In this document: positions 11,071-23,045 of the stretch, one piece after another
Position numbering within the stretch: the first letter of the stretch is position 1
Layout of the letters: every line of letters starts with the position of its first letter
Assembly: GCA_008692225.1 (NCBI GenBank)
Contig: VICG01000012.1
Location: 310,001 to 374,000 of the forward strand
Reading direction: 5' to 3'
Source of the DNA: Monilinia fructicola
Taxonomy: Eukaryota > Ascomycota > Leotiomycetes > Helotiales > Sclerotiniaceae
Length of the DNA stretch: 64,000 nucleotides
The notes under the pieces: generated by a model
The model's database searches: none
What the model was told of the DNA's origin: nothing
What the model saw: the letters and a program-made list of their open reading frames with translations, nothing else
Translations under genes and position numbers: made by a program

Positions 11071-13039
11071 TTACTTTAACAATATACTCTTCAACTCATG
11101 TTCCCATTCCAAAGCTTCGCCATGCATAACCCCGTGCAAATAAGCTTCACCAACTAGTTCAAAGCATTGATCTTGACAGCGTCGGAGAATGAAAGGAACT
11201 GCGGCACCTGCAAATAGCCACACTTCATCAAACGGACACAATGATTGTGCCCCGATGCCTAGATAGCCTTTTTGGGTTCGAAACAAACTTCGCGCATCAT
11301 TTGCCGCTTCGATTTCCTTTTCAAGGCGAGCAAAATCCTCTTTGCCATATTTGCGCTGTTGCTTTTCCGCGATACTGAGTCGCTGCATAGAATATGCTGC
11401 TTGAGCTCCATTGCGTACCCATTCTTGATACTGTGCCATAAGTTCCTCACATTGCTGTGGAGCTGGGTGTTCCTTTTCGTAAGTATCGGCTAGGATGGTG
11501 CGCCACACGACTTCGCGGGAAGATTGAAATCTGTTTATTCTCGAGATTAGAAACTTCATCTATACGTTTGAGATTCTAAATGAACTTACTTTCCACGGAT
11601 CGATAGAGGATATATAGGATCAAGATGAGCTGCAACCTCGTATACGCCATCCAAAAATTTCGTTGGATGTAAGGACTTATTTTGTTGCTTGACTTTCTCG
11701 GCGACAGTATCGAGCAATACACCTTGCAATTTTAAGACCGTGGTATCTGTTTCCGAGAAATCTTGCCTCCATCTTAAGTCGCCGCACGCACTCCAGGTAC
11801 AATCCCCACGCATTGCCAGAGGAAGCGGCCTCCTTGGGACACTATAGTCCGGAACCCATGTTGGTAGGGAAGGTATTGAAGCTGCCGAGTCCTGAACATC
11901 AGACAAAATGCCAAGACCATAGCACTGGAGCAAAACTCTCGCAACAGTGCTGTACAAATCTTGTGCAGCAAGCTCATAATTGATCGAGATATCATTTGGA
12001 AACTTTGTGAATGGAAGGCTATCTTTTCTTGACAAGCCCAGTAGCCCATATATGATGTCACGTTTATCAGAAGCCTCGCAATATCTATGCGCGCGAAGCA
12101 GATACCGAAACAAAGGAAGTTGTTGAGTAGATTCGCTGCCGGCCCTGGTGGATTCAAGCTGTATGACCGCCATCTTGAAGCCAGTATCCGAATCCAGTAA
12201 CATCTGATGTTTCTTGACTCGGCTACTATGCTTTAATTTCTCGCCAGGGAAGTTAGCCAAGTGGTTGGTGTGCAATTCCTTATACCATCCTGTGTGGGTC
12301 AGGAATGACAATGTTTTTTGAGGCTGTTTCCCAAGGAATAATGATCTTGCCGCAAGCAAGGATCACACCATTTCCTATGGTTACTTCCTGTATAGCCCAA
12401 ATACCGGAAAACCAGGGTCTATTAAAGAAAGCTATCAAGCTCAACCATGATCGCAGTTGTAGAGGTGTGATGTTCAGCCTTTCAAAATATTGCTCCTGGT
12501 AGTCCCAATCTAAACCAACCAAATTCGACCACTCGTCACGGGGGACTGAAGATATTGCTTTGAGTGCTTTCAATGCGTCAGAAGTAAAATCATCCTTCTT
12601 TCCAAGCCAAGCGATGACATTCCGAGCTCTTTTAAGTATACCCGACATTATTGAGATTTGAGCAGTACGATCCATAGCATCTTCTGGATTAATGCATACC
12701 GAATCGATCCAGATATATCGTATATCTGTCTTCCCGAAAGCCACTTTACAAAATCTTTGAGGCTTTCTTGACTGCATTCTTTGCATCACCACAAATTTTC
12801 AATATTTTTCCATCACAAAGCATGATGTGGTCCCGTGGAACAAGATCTCGCCGAGAATGGGATACAACATCAAATGTCGGAGCTTCATCTAGTTCCACCA
12901 CGTGAAAAGTGTATTTTGTGCGACACCATAGCTTAGATTTGATCTCAAGCAGTCGGATGGAAGTAGGAGATGGAAGAATTGTGTAAGTAAACGGTATTTT
13001 GCTCGCATATTTGCGTTGCTGAAATCCCATAAAGATCAT
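11071..13039 (-). CDS. HET-domain protein, frameshifted as sequenced
   Basis: Second HET-domain gene. From ATG 13039 the frame gives YTILPSPTSIRLLEI and a degenerate first HET block (SHSRRD where SYxWGD is usual). Single-base losses at the G pair 12761-12762 and C-run 12733-12735 (plus-strand bases) separate it from YIWIDSVCIN..VIAWLGKKDD and RPWFSGIWAIQE. A one-base gain in the T-run 12314-12319 precedes the next segment, which reads DKRDIIYGLLGL and LPTWVPDYS. A canonical intron 11531-11589 (59 nt) joins this in frame to the last exon, ending FILRRC..GEAYLHGVMHGEA, the same tail as the HET gene at 2788. All three shifts sit at homopolymers, so the gene may be intact in the organism. The missing tryptophan and glycine of the first block is a separate oddity. 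Confidence 0.8.
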
Positions 13040-14225
13040 GTTTCTTGATGCTCCTTAGCGGCGGCACATAGCAAGATGAATTGTTTGAAGCAATTGGTGA
13101 AGATTGTAATTGAATTGCAGGTGCAAATGTAGGTGCAAGTGCAAGTGCAAGACAACAGGATTAGATAAATCTTTCAATCCAGTTCCGAGATTGTTTGTAT
13201 GGAAGGAATGATTTTTGGAACACTTTGATTGACCCAGCTTGGAAAGAATAACCTTTGTCGGATCAACCATTTCCGGAAGTACAAAAATTTTCTGTTAAGG
13301 ATACATCTTCACGATCAGATGACTTCCCGTGATATCTGTCTGAAAATAATTATACGCTAGATCACAGTCAAATACAAATTCACAATCTAGTGATTGAAAT
13401 AGTTAAGTCAGCCAGTCTTGATAGAATTTTCAAATACATTCAAAATCCTAAGATACACAATACGGAGAGAACATCATCTCAACAAAACCAGCTTCCCTAG
13501 GATATGGTGCGTAGTGATTATACAACATACATTATACATATTTTCGAATCAAAGAAGAGTTTTCCTATATTGAAGACATTGTTACTCCCATTTCTGACAT
13601 CGCTGTTCCATCTAGCATAGGTTCCGAAAAGATCAACCCAAAAAATATACTACAATAATCAAAATATTCAACCCCCTACACAGAAATATTTTGAGAAAAC
13701 AAATCATTTGCTTTATTGTAGTGCAGATCTGATAAAAGCTCAAGAACCCTTCTTCAGACGTTGGGAATAAGGCTCTCGCAGATTAGTTTATGCTTCAGAT
13801 ACTGCTGCGTTTCACTATAGATTGTCCAGAACATTACAATGATATGGTATCCTCAAGTTGGCACCTCATGTTTTCTTAGAGGTTCAATCAACCAGACTCC
13901 GACAGTCAAGCCCGGGGTTTTAACCGAGTGCTAGTGTGAAAGGGGCGCTAAACCTCGCTTCCGATAACTACCCTTGATACTCCTTCCTCCAGTTCGTTAC
14001 TTTATCAATCATCCCAAATCACACTTTTTAATTTCAATGCATAAAGGCTCTGGTCAACTCTATTAGACAACCATGAAGACATCTCTGGGAGGAGCTATCG
14101 CGTGGTTGAACCCAGTAGTGTCCGTGGTGAAGGACTGTTCACAATCGTGAATTTCCAACAACTCGTGTCTCTCAATGAATGGTTGAATAGAATGTCCTCT
14201 GATTGAACGGTGTCAGGCTTCTTGT
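13040..14225. other. Gene-poor spacer
   Basis: Lies upstream of the minus-strand HET gene. A short imperfect GTGCAA(A/G) repeat sits near 13119-13150. The rest is unremarkable; no RNA gene or coding segment was recognised. Confidence 0.5.
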
Positions 14226-15330
14226 CTTGATGATGACGAGGAAGATGAGTTTGCACTCCAGGAAGAAATTGAAGACTTCATTCTGACGCAGGAAACCATT
14301 ACTAGCTCGTCTGGTAACCCCCGGTTTCCGCAGACACCCAATATATAGATCTGCATTTTATAATCTATCCAGAAACTTCCTACTTGCGCTTTCATACCGT
14401 CGATGGTGAACTGGAGATATTGAAAGAAAATACTCCAGCCGAGCTGGCCGCTCTCCCGCCACCCATCAACATCAGAAATGACTTGACTTTACCCAGGGTA
14501 TCTATCCAATGGGGCAGACGGTTTAAGATTTTGAGGTTGCTTCTATGGACTGGATCGATTTCTGCATTGATGTACTCATACTCTTATGATTGGTTTTGGA
14601 AAATCTGAATTCTGCTGAGCAAAATAAGTTTTTGGTTAAGCAAATGCAAGATCTTAACATCTTCAATATATGCCCTCCGAATTTATCAGAAAGGAATAGA
14701 CTGGATGATACTTTGGATGGACTACTTGAAGTTTCTTCGCATTATTGCACACACCGACTTTACACAGATATTTTTCAAAAGACATTCAAGCCTTAAAGAT
14801 GATCTAGGGCTAGGGCGGGCTTATACGGGCCATAGTATATGGACGAGAAATATGCTTTAAAATTGGGAAATACTTTTACCTGGAAAACAGTTGAACGGGA
14901 ACATGATTGTTTGTCGAAAATTGCATAATCTCCAGACGCATCATCTATGCGAGCACCAAAACCAACAGGCCTTATCAAGTCCGCTAATAATAACAAAGTT
15001 GTCGGGGTTTTCGAGGAGTATTTACCGGTCTATCTGCAAAACTTGTCTGCATTACGAGATATCGACTTAGCTATCGGTTCCAGGCGCGTAGAAGAGATGG
15101 GAATTTCCAATTCGGTAGATCGTTTATTCATGGCATGAGATTGGAAATGTATAGAGAGATAGGAAATCGCATAATGTTCTTGTGTACAAGGATGCCGATG
15201 ATGCCTGGCTTTTTGATTTTGGTGGCAGCTGGACGGATGGGTGGGTGGATAAAAGTTGATGGAAATACTAGAGGGTGATGAACAGGCAGGCAGTGGGGAG
15301 GATTTTGAGTTTCCAGCAATCCAAAATTAG
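14226..15330 (+). pseudogene. Decayed protein-kinase-like (fungal APH/kinase-fold) gene
   Basis: Protein-like stretches appear in order on the plus strand but in changing frames. An acidic segment (about 14226-14349) is followed by ENTPAELAALPPP (14420-14470), EKYALKLGN..EREHDCLSKIA (14839-14925), KVVGVFEEYLP (about 14995), then from 15098 the C-terminal kinase-like part, HNVLVYKDADDAWLFDFGG (15170-15226) with SWTDGWVDK after it, and MEILEGDEQA ending at 15330. The order (EREHxCL, KVVGVxEEYxP, NVLVxxxxDAWLxDFGGSWTxGW) is that of a large Pezizomycotina kinase-like family, DFGG being the DFG-type metal loop. Breaks: TAA at 14926, TAG at 15116, TAG at 15152 where the family has a VWGD-like block, a frame change near 15090 and another near 15250. 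The three stops fit C-to-T or G-to-A change. Dead in this copy. Confidence 0.65.
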
Positions 15331-16493
15331 GGTGAACGGATCACATTCCAATTCGCTGTTTCCATAACTTATACCCATGATGTTTTGTTACTCTGCTGCT
15401 ATCTTATATTTCCGTGATTGCTCTTCATTACGATTGGAGATTACCCACACATTTCTGATTCTCCAGTACCAGTATCAGCACCAGTTGCCAGATCACCGAA
15501 CTTTCCTTTGGCATGATTTATTGTCAATAAAGCACCAACTAGTCTAATCATCATTGTTCCCTAGAAAAGGGTATTTCCTCTCTTATGTACGGTCGGCCTA
15601 CATAAAGAAGCAGTCAACTTGTCAACATGAGAGTATTCAACTATCACATCGTAGCATTCACTCTTGTAGCCACCAGGGAAATATTGAGCTCAAGTAAGTA
15701 TCCGACAAGATCTCCAACAGATTCATAGCTATTCGGACTCAGCATCCCGGCGGCTAATATCAACGCCTCCCACGGCACATTTCTACTAATGAGTGACGCT
15801 ATCATTGACTACATCGATCATAAACATAGCTTCAATATTCCCTTTTTATGGAGGGACTTGTTGAAATCCAACTAGTGTGGCTTCAATATTGCTTATTTGG
15901 GCAAGAGTTCATCGGATCTTAGGGGCTCCGTATATTACCAGCGATATGCAATATCCCACGTAAAACTTCTGTGTCTTTTCTCGGCAGGCACAGGTCTGAA
16001 CTCTACAGTGCTTCCATGATCTGAAATTATAGCACTTACAAACGTCCTGCCCAGACCGTTTAAACCCAGCTGGTTACGCGCAACCACATTTCATTCTTGA
16101 ACAACCGATGCTCATGACTGAAACCGCTGAAATAAAAGGTCTTTGACACACTCTTATTTTTTAAAGGTAAGTCAGAAATCTTGCACAAGAGACATTCATT
16201 GGTGATGGGTAAATGTAAGCACCCTCAAGGCGGTTTTAAGCGTCTCACTTAAGTGCGAGGCATGTAGAAAATTATGAATTGCACGTTAGAATTTAGTTGA
16301 GAGGTGAATGTACAGACAATATCTAGGCATTGAACATTGACTTTGGCTATAAACATGATATGCCCTGGTCTGCTAAATTCCGCCCCTATGAATAATGATG
16401 CTCAACATTGAATTGTAAAAGTCATTAAGAACGATGACAACCTTCTGAATCACCGAAGACCTTTAGGACGGTTTGCAAATGCCATAAACTCCC
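15331..16493. other. Spacer, possible relic of a tiny secreted ORF
   Basis: An ATG at 15627 opens a 22-codon hydrophobic stretch (MRVFNYHIVAFTLVAT..) that runs into a strong GTAAGTAT donor at 15694. No acceptor restores a long frame, so it is not called as a gene. The remainder shows no recognisable feature. Confidence 0.4.
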
Positions 16494-17255
16494 TCAAACG
16501 ATCAGATGATAATCTGTCAGCCCATCGTGAATCATAACACCATCATGACTGTACAGCGAGCTTCCGCGAAGTGGCAACCTTAGCCACATATCAGCCAAGA
16601 ACTCAGGTATGACGGTAGCTATGGTTATATATTTCAGATGACCCCCCTGCGCAGCTTGACTTGATATGATATCAGCTACTAAGCGCCGCAAACTCGATTG
16701 GCGGTCTGTGGTCTCGTATATTCTTTTAATAGACTCCTCGGAGATATCTTGAGAAGTATGCAGGAGTGCAAAATGATCGATTGCATCGTTGAAAATGAGA
16801 GGACATTCGAGGAGTTCACAGAGTACACATAAATCTATGACGCTGGTAGGCCAAGCAACGTTATCAACGGGATCGCCAGCTTCCTCTGCGACGGTTCTAT
16901 CGTGACCTCGATTCCCAAGCTCAATCAAAAACCCATCTTCTAACCATTTCATCAACAAATCTAAAGCGAATGCAAAACTGGGTTGAACTGTCATGGGATT
17001 TTGGTGGCTGGATCCGGTAATATCGAGGATTAAATTTGCACTTCCTTGACTCCTAACAAGATCCTCTCTGACATGATAACATACTGTTTTCCCTCCAAAA
17101 TTTGCATAAGCAGCAAGAAAGCCGGGAGCCAAAACACTGTGGATGACATTACATTAGTACCAAGTCTACCAGAGGAGATTGAAAAATGAAAGCAATGAAT
17201 AGCTGACGTACGGTGTAGAGCCGTTGCGCGTCTCATCCGGGAAAAAACGGACCAT
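16494..17255 (-). CDS. Small protein resembling the C-terminal half of BTB/POZ-domain proteins
   Basis: Two exons: 17255-17212 (from ATG 17255, MVRFFPDETRNG..) and 17136-16494. A 75-nt intron (17137-17211, GTACGT..ACAG) joins them in phase to read PVLAPGFLAAYANFGG. The product is about 228 residues. The second half, LCVLCELLECPLIFNDAIDHF followed by IKRIYETTDRQSSLRRLVADI, has the pattern found after the BTB fold in many fungal BTB proteins (a cell-identity helix, then 'IYexTxxxSxLRxLvaD'). The first half does not show a typical BTB start. An in-frame stop lies upstream of 17255, so a further N-terminal exon is possible. Function unknown; BTB proteins are usually protein-interaction or Cul3-adaptor scaffolds. 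Confidence 0.55.
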
Positions 17256-18006
17256 TTGATGAAGGAATAGTTTGGCTGTCTGAGTTGACTGCACTTCGTC
17301 TTATAGAAGTTGTGCGGCTATTCGTAGCTGTACCGTATATGTTTCTTGAATACAAAGGTTTGCTTCTATTTGGGATATGATTGAGAAGGTCGAGTGAAAA
17401 GCTCGAATAAATATTGGAACTGCTGCTTCATTGTGCCTTCCTCCTTTTCTCGTCACACGGTTGGAAAGAGGCAGGAGGAGCTCAAACAATAAGTTTGCTG
17501 GTGGCTCATGCCTACTCCTACAGAAAAGCAGGTATTGTAGGACTGATGATAGAATCAGGTTGACTTCCGAATGGCAAGATTCTATATTCTTTGGGTGTCT
17601 ATTGAATTTGCTGGGAGCTTATGCCTTCGCCTGGAGAAAGCCGGTATCGTGGGACTGATGGCGAAACATGAATTAACCTCCAGATAGTAACGCTCTGTAT
17701 ACTTTGAATGTCCATCTTGTTATCAGAGCATGAATTTGGCCACAAGCCATAGTGGAATGTTGGCGACTCGGGATGGTATGTACCTAGGTACAGTTGTGAG
17801 GTTGTCGTAGGAGAATGAAAGTCCATAACCAATCACTACTCGAGTACGAAGTTTTAGATCTCACCTTATCAGCTTATCTTAGCGCGTTCAAGTAATCGCG
17901 AAAGGGGAATTTGATCGCGTCGAACGCGTCGATGTTCAAATTGAATTCTGGTCAAAATTACTTCATCAAAAGATTGTGACCTGGGAATGCATATACAAAC
18001 CTCAAT
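17256..18006. other. Divergent spacer (BTB-like gene and pri1 promoters)
   Basis: Head-to-head promoter region. It carries one copy of the perfect 10-bp palindrome TACCTAGGTA (17781-17790) and a duplicated motif: CTCCTACAGAAAAGCAGGTA near 17515 versus CGCCTGGAGAAAGCCGGTAT near 17628, both followed by TTGTAGGACTGATG or CGTGGGACTGATG. CGCGTCGAACGCGTCG near 17918 contains two MluI-box-like ACGCG(T) elements, a plausible S-phase promoter signal just upstream of the primase gene. Confidence 0.45.
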
Positions 18007-19748
18007 ATGCCACATTCTATTTCTTCCGAAGAACCTTTGATCCAATCACAAGAGAATATGGCTGATGCTGAAGAGAATGGCAACGGTGTCCAGATAAGTC
18101 AAGAAGTAGAAGATACTTCTGCCAGTATGCAGGCGGTTCCCGAGTTAAATGATGATGAGGATATAACAATGGCAGATGCTGGAGTTCAAGGCGAGGCGAT
18201 ACCTAAGCCGACTGCGAAATCAGAGGTCAAATTGGAGGATTTATTTGCAGATTTTGAATCCGACGACGAATTTTCAAGTACAAAGGCGAAAGTGGAAAAG
18301 GCGTCGAGCTCACCTGAAGGCCCGGCATCTCCAGTGTAAGTATTGGAAGTTCTGCTATCGATTTGTAAGCTAAGTCAAACAAAAAGACATATAGGACCAA
18401 CATCACGAGCGTCAGATCCTGAAGTTATGCGGTCCTTTTACCAGAGACTCTTCCCTTGGCGACAACTGTTCCAATGGCTTAATCACTCTCCAACACCATC
18501 GACAGACTTTGGACATCGTGAATTTGCTTTTACTCTCCCAAATGATGCCTACTTGAGATACCAAGCTTTCCCGACTTCTGATCTGTAAGCCGAAGGAGAA
18601 TCATTCTTGCTCACTCCAGCTAACCATGTTTAGCCTACGTAAGGATGTCCTTCGCCTCATGCCATCTAGATTTGAAATCGGTCCTGTTTATAGTACCAAT
18701 CCCCGGGATCGAAAAACACTTCGAAAATCATCCGCTTTTCGACCAATAGCCAAAGAATTATGTTTCGATATCGATTTGACGGATTATGACGAGATCAGAA
18801 ACATGCTGCGACAAAGCAAACATTTGCAATAAGTGCTGGCAATTCATTACAATGGCTATTAAAGTAGTTGATGTTGCGCTGGCGGGATGATTTTGGCTTT
18901 AAGCATATCATGTGGGTATACTCTGGAAGAAGAGGAGCTCACGCATGGGTATGCGATAAAAAGGCTAGACAAATGGATGACCAGAAGAGAAGAGCGATTG
19001 CAGGATATCTGGAGCTAATAAAAGGTGGAGCGCAAAGTGCCAAAAAGGTTAACGTCAAGAGACCTTTGCATCCACATGTATTGTATGTATACTCAGACTA
19101 CCGGTATTCGGTTAACTAACATACGGCAGACGGAGTCTCGATATACTCAAAGGCCATTTTCAAAACGATATACTTCATGACCAAGATCCGTGGGAGGAGG
19201 ACGATAAATTTGACAAACTCTTACAACTTCTCCCCGACAAAACCCTGAATGAAAGTTTACGGAAGAAGTGGAGCTTTTCTCCTGGACGTTCATCAACATC
19301 AAAATGGGCTGATATTGATGCATTGGCAAAGACTACCAAGGGATTGGATCCAAAATCTTTATTGGAAGCGAAGCAAGATATCGTTCTTGAATATACATAC
19401 CCACGACTCGATATTGAAGTCAGCAAGCATCTCAACCATTTACTGAAAAGTCCATTCGTCGTACACCCGGGGACAGGAAGAGTTTGTGTTCCCATAGATA
19501 CCAGGCGTGTTGGAGATTTTGATCCCCTAGCTGTACCAACTGTCACCGAACTTCTAGGTGAGATTGATCAGTGGAATCCACCAGAAGATGGGGAAATGCA
19601 CGGGAAGAGCATACAAGATTGGGAGAAGACAAGTCTGAAGCCATTCGTGGACTACTTCAGATCATTTGTTGCTGCCCTGTTAAAAGACGAAAATGAGGTC
19701 AAGGTCAAACGAGAACGAGAGAGAGATACAGATGCAATGGCATTTTAG
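18007..19748 (+). CDS. pri1: DNA primase small (catalytic) subunit Pri1
   Basis: Catalytic subunit of the polymerase alpha-primase complex, which makes RNA primers in the nucleus. Exons: 18007-18335, 18387-18584, 18634-19082 and 19130-19748, with introns of 51, 49 and 47 nt. Family blocks in order: an acidic N-terminal extension, SDPEVMRSFYQRLFPW, REFAFTL, LCFDIDLTDYDE (catalytic carboxylates), TCCDKANICNKCW (zinc-binding cysteines), DFGFKHIMWVYSGRRGAHAW (nucleotide-binding SGRRG block) and PRLDIEVSKHLNHLLKSPF. Two apparent one-base gains break the frame: an A at 18799-18801 (between DEIR and TCCDK) and a G at 18881-18882 (between VAL and RDDFGF). Removing them restores the conserved reading, and since the gene is essential they are probably sequence errors. 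Encoded length is about 530 residues, somewhat longer than yeast Pri1 because of the N-terminus. Confidence 0.93.
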
Positions 19749-20773
19749 GCTTATTGGGTGTCATAGAAGTTTCTGGCGTCTTGGGCTGGGTATGGGATGA
19801 TTGTACATGGATAATGACCGATATATGAATTTTAATCCAAATGAAGTTCGCAGTAGCATGAACATTGCTGCATTGCGTTTTCCCCCTTCCTTTTGATATC
19901 AATCTATTGTCTCCATATAACAACATCAGTAGGGGCTCCTCTGGCCATCTCAAGGATTGATCATTGCTCCATGATGACTTTCGGTAACGTAATCGTTGAG
20001 AGTTGAAAATTCCCCTGATAATCAAGGTTAGGGAGTACATGGAAATATATGCACGGAGTATAGTTTACAATGATTTAATAGCAGAGATTGATATTTTATC
20101 GAAATGGTCATGGCCGGTATGTATTTCTATTCCTTCATTTCTTGTACATACCTAGGGCTACTACGTACATCATCAATTAGACAACTTTTAACCCCTCATT
20201 GGTTGTCCAGGGCTCATTTAAACACGTCACGTGGAACCAAATCTAGCCTAGCCCCGCCGCCTGCCGAAGCGCTTCTTGGGCACTAAACCTTTAAAGTTTC
20301 TCTGGTCTTCCTTTGAACAAACCAACCACCTCAACCCTTGAAGGAGCCAAAATTAAACACAACACAACACAACACAACAATACCACAATACCAGCGACCA
20401 TTGTCTAGATCAATTAAAATATTAAGATCTCCAACTAAGAATACCTAATTCTCGATATATGCGCATACTTTTCGCAGATCAGAAAAATTGAAATACTCAC
20501 CCCCACTACGAACGAATCAGAACAAATAGCAATCTTCCTCGAGATCAATAGCTACCCCTCCACTCAACAATTCACCGCATCTTCCCTCATTTCGACATTA
20601 TCGCCGGCCTTCTATTTATCGGCCTATTTCAGTGTTACATTACTACATGCTATATCAAGCGCACACGATTCAAGACGAATTTCAATAGAACGCGACCTTA
20701 GTTTCGCGCCTCAGATCTACATCTCATACATCCATTCTAAAGATACCCCCTCCTCACACTTTCTTGTTATACA
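19749..20773. other. Intergenic spacer with dhh1 promoter and long leader
   Basis: Contains the pri1 3' end and the presumed long 5' UTR of dhh1. An (ACAAC)n-like run, AACACAACACAACACAACAC, lies at about 20357-20381, followed by pyrimidine-rich sequence up to the ATG at 20774. Open frames such as 19705-20040 (minus) look like chance. Confidence 0.5.
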
Positions 20774-22487
20774 ATGGCTGATGCGCTGGCAACCAAGCTA
20801 GCAGATACTAAGATCAAGTATAATTACCAAACTCTCCGTTCTCTGAATTGATACTAATATGAGGATAGTGATAATGCTACACCAGAAAATTGGAAAGCTG
20901 GTCTAAACATCCCAGCTAAAGACACCAGACAGCAGACGGAGGTAATTAGGCATATATTGACTCTTCTTCATCTCACTAATATCACTAATGAAATTCATTA
21001 GGATGTCACTGCTACCAAAGGTCTCGAGTTCGAAGATTTCGCCATCAAGCGAGATCTGTTAATGGGCATTTTCGAAGCCGGGTTCGAAAAGCCATCACCA
21101 ATTCAAGAAGAGGCAATCCCCGTTGCTCTAACAGGGCGAGACATACTGGCTAGAGCTAAGAATGGTACTGGTAAAACTGCCGCTTTCGCTATTCCTGCAC
21201 TCGAACGTATCAACCCAAAAAGCAACAAGGTACAATGTCTCATTTTGGTACCGACTCGAGAACTTGCCCTTCAGACATCACAAGTCTGTAAAACTCTCGG
21301 TCAACATCTTGGTATCAATGTCATGGTTACTACTGGTGGAACCACCTTACGAGATGATATCATGCGTCTCGCAGAACCTGTTCATATCATTGTCGGCACA
21401 CCGGGTAGAATTCTCGACTTGGCTGGAAAGAATGTTGCCGATCTAAGTGAATGTTCCATGTTCATCATGGACGAAGCTGATAAACTCCTCTCGCCTGAAT
21501 TTACTATCGTCATCGAACAACTTCTTCATTCCATCCAAAGGACCGACAGATTATGCTCTTCAGCGCAACGTTCCCATTGACCGTCAAAGACTTCTCGGAT
21601 AAGAATATGAAAGACCCCTACGAAATTAATCTTATGGATGAGCTCACTCTGCGTGGTATTACACAATACTATGCTTTTGTCGAAGAGGGTCAGAAAGTCC
21701 ACTGTCTCAATACTTTATTCTCCAAACTACAAATCAATCAATCCATAATCTTTTGCAACTCTACGAATCGTGTGGAACTTCTTGCCAAGAAGATTACCGA
21801 ATTAGGCTACTCATGTTTTTACAGTCATGCCCGCATGATTCAGGCTAATCGAAATCGTGTATTCCACGACTTTCGAAATGGTGTTTGCCGCAATCTTGTT
21901 TGCTCCGACTTATTAACCCGTGGTATTGATATCCAAGCTGTGAACGTTGTTATCAATTTCGATTTCCCTAAGAATGCCGAAACTTATCTTCATCGTATTG
22001 GTAGATCTGGTCGATTTGGACATCTCGGTCTCGCAATCAACCTTATCAACTGGGATGATCGTTTTCAACCTGTACAACATCGAGAAGGAACTTGGGACAA
22101 CCATCGAAGCCATTCCTTCGACCATTCCCAGAAACCTGTATGTCTACGAAAGCCCCGAGAACATCCCACGTCCGGTATCCAACTTCCAAACCAACACTCG
22201 TCAACCATCAAAACATGATCAACAACAACAACAACTCACGCAACACTCCGGAAACCAGAGATCTGGGGGACAAAATAATTATAATAATGGGCGCCAGAAC
22301 GGTTCTGGTCAAGGCCAAGGTCAAGGTCAAGGTCAGGGACAAAGACAAAATCAAGGTCAGCGCCAAAATTATTCTAGGGGAGGCCGAGGCGGATTTGGTG
22401 GCGGTAGAGGAGGTGGTCAAGGACCACGATACAATGGTTTTTGATAATCCTAGAGGAGGTCGAGGCCAAGGTCCACCTGCTCAATAG
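20774..22487 (+). CDS. dhh1: DEAD-box RNA helicase Dhh1 (DDX6/Me31B family)
   Basis: Cytoplasmic P-body helicase acting in decapping activation and translational repression. Exons 20774-20817, 20869-20941 and 21002-22487, with introns of 51 and 60 nt. DEAD-box motifs in order: [11 protein letters not shown] (Q motif), [10 protein letters not shown] (Walker A), [54 protein letters not shown] and [33 protein letters not shown] N-terminus and [16 protein letters not shown] identify Dhh1 among DEAD proteins. The tail is Q- and RGG-rich. Three apparent homopolymer errors: one T lost near 21525, one T gained in 22062-22065 and one T gained in 22438-22442. The last truncates the frame at 22444; without it the RG-rich tail continues ([14 protein letters not shown]) to TAG at 22487. 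Confidence 0.95.
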
Positions 22488-22969
22488 GCTTGTGTACCAA
22501 TCACCTTGCTTATGACGACGATGTTTGGAATTTTGTACATATTACCTTCTATTACCCTTGAGATATCCTCGATTTTACGACGGTGATGGCTGCGGGATTT
22601 ATTGCTCTCCAACGTTGAGCTGTTTCTGGATGCATCCCACGACTCGACTTGACGTTTGATTCTGCTCATGAATTTCTGCGGCTGGGCGCTGGATTTTCGT
22701 GCTTGTATCATGCGACGCTCATTCTTTCGTTGGTTCTTTTCGTTTCATTTTCTCGACACACTACTTTGGGTCACATGAGTAGTAGCGGATAGCAAAAGTT
22801 CAGCGAATTCGCTCTGGGATGACGGCACGGCGTGTGGGCGTTTAAAGGAAGGTACTCGCAAAAGCTACCTTTCAAGTCCAGACTGGTTATGCTTTAAGGC
22901 TGTTTTCCGGAAAGGTCGATGGGTATATTTATTTCTTTCATTTTTTAGGCTCATTTTAATGGGCTTCTG

Positions 22970-23045
22970 GTGGATGGGTGGTGGATGGGTGGTGGATGGG
23001 TGATGGGTGGGTGATGGGTAGGTGATGGACGAGTGATGGATGGGA
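22970..23045. repeat. GGTGGATGGGT minisatellite
   Basis: Imperfect tandem array, period about 11, of GGTGGATGGGT decaying into GGTGATGGGT and GGTAGGTGATGG. Seen directly. Confidence 0.85.

Noticed and set aside
18007..22487. pri1 and dhh1 as pseudogenes
   Set aside because: Their frameshifts sit at homopolymers in highly conserved proteins, pri1 being essential; sequence error is more likely than gene loss.
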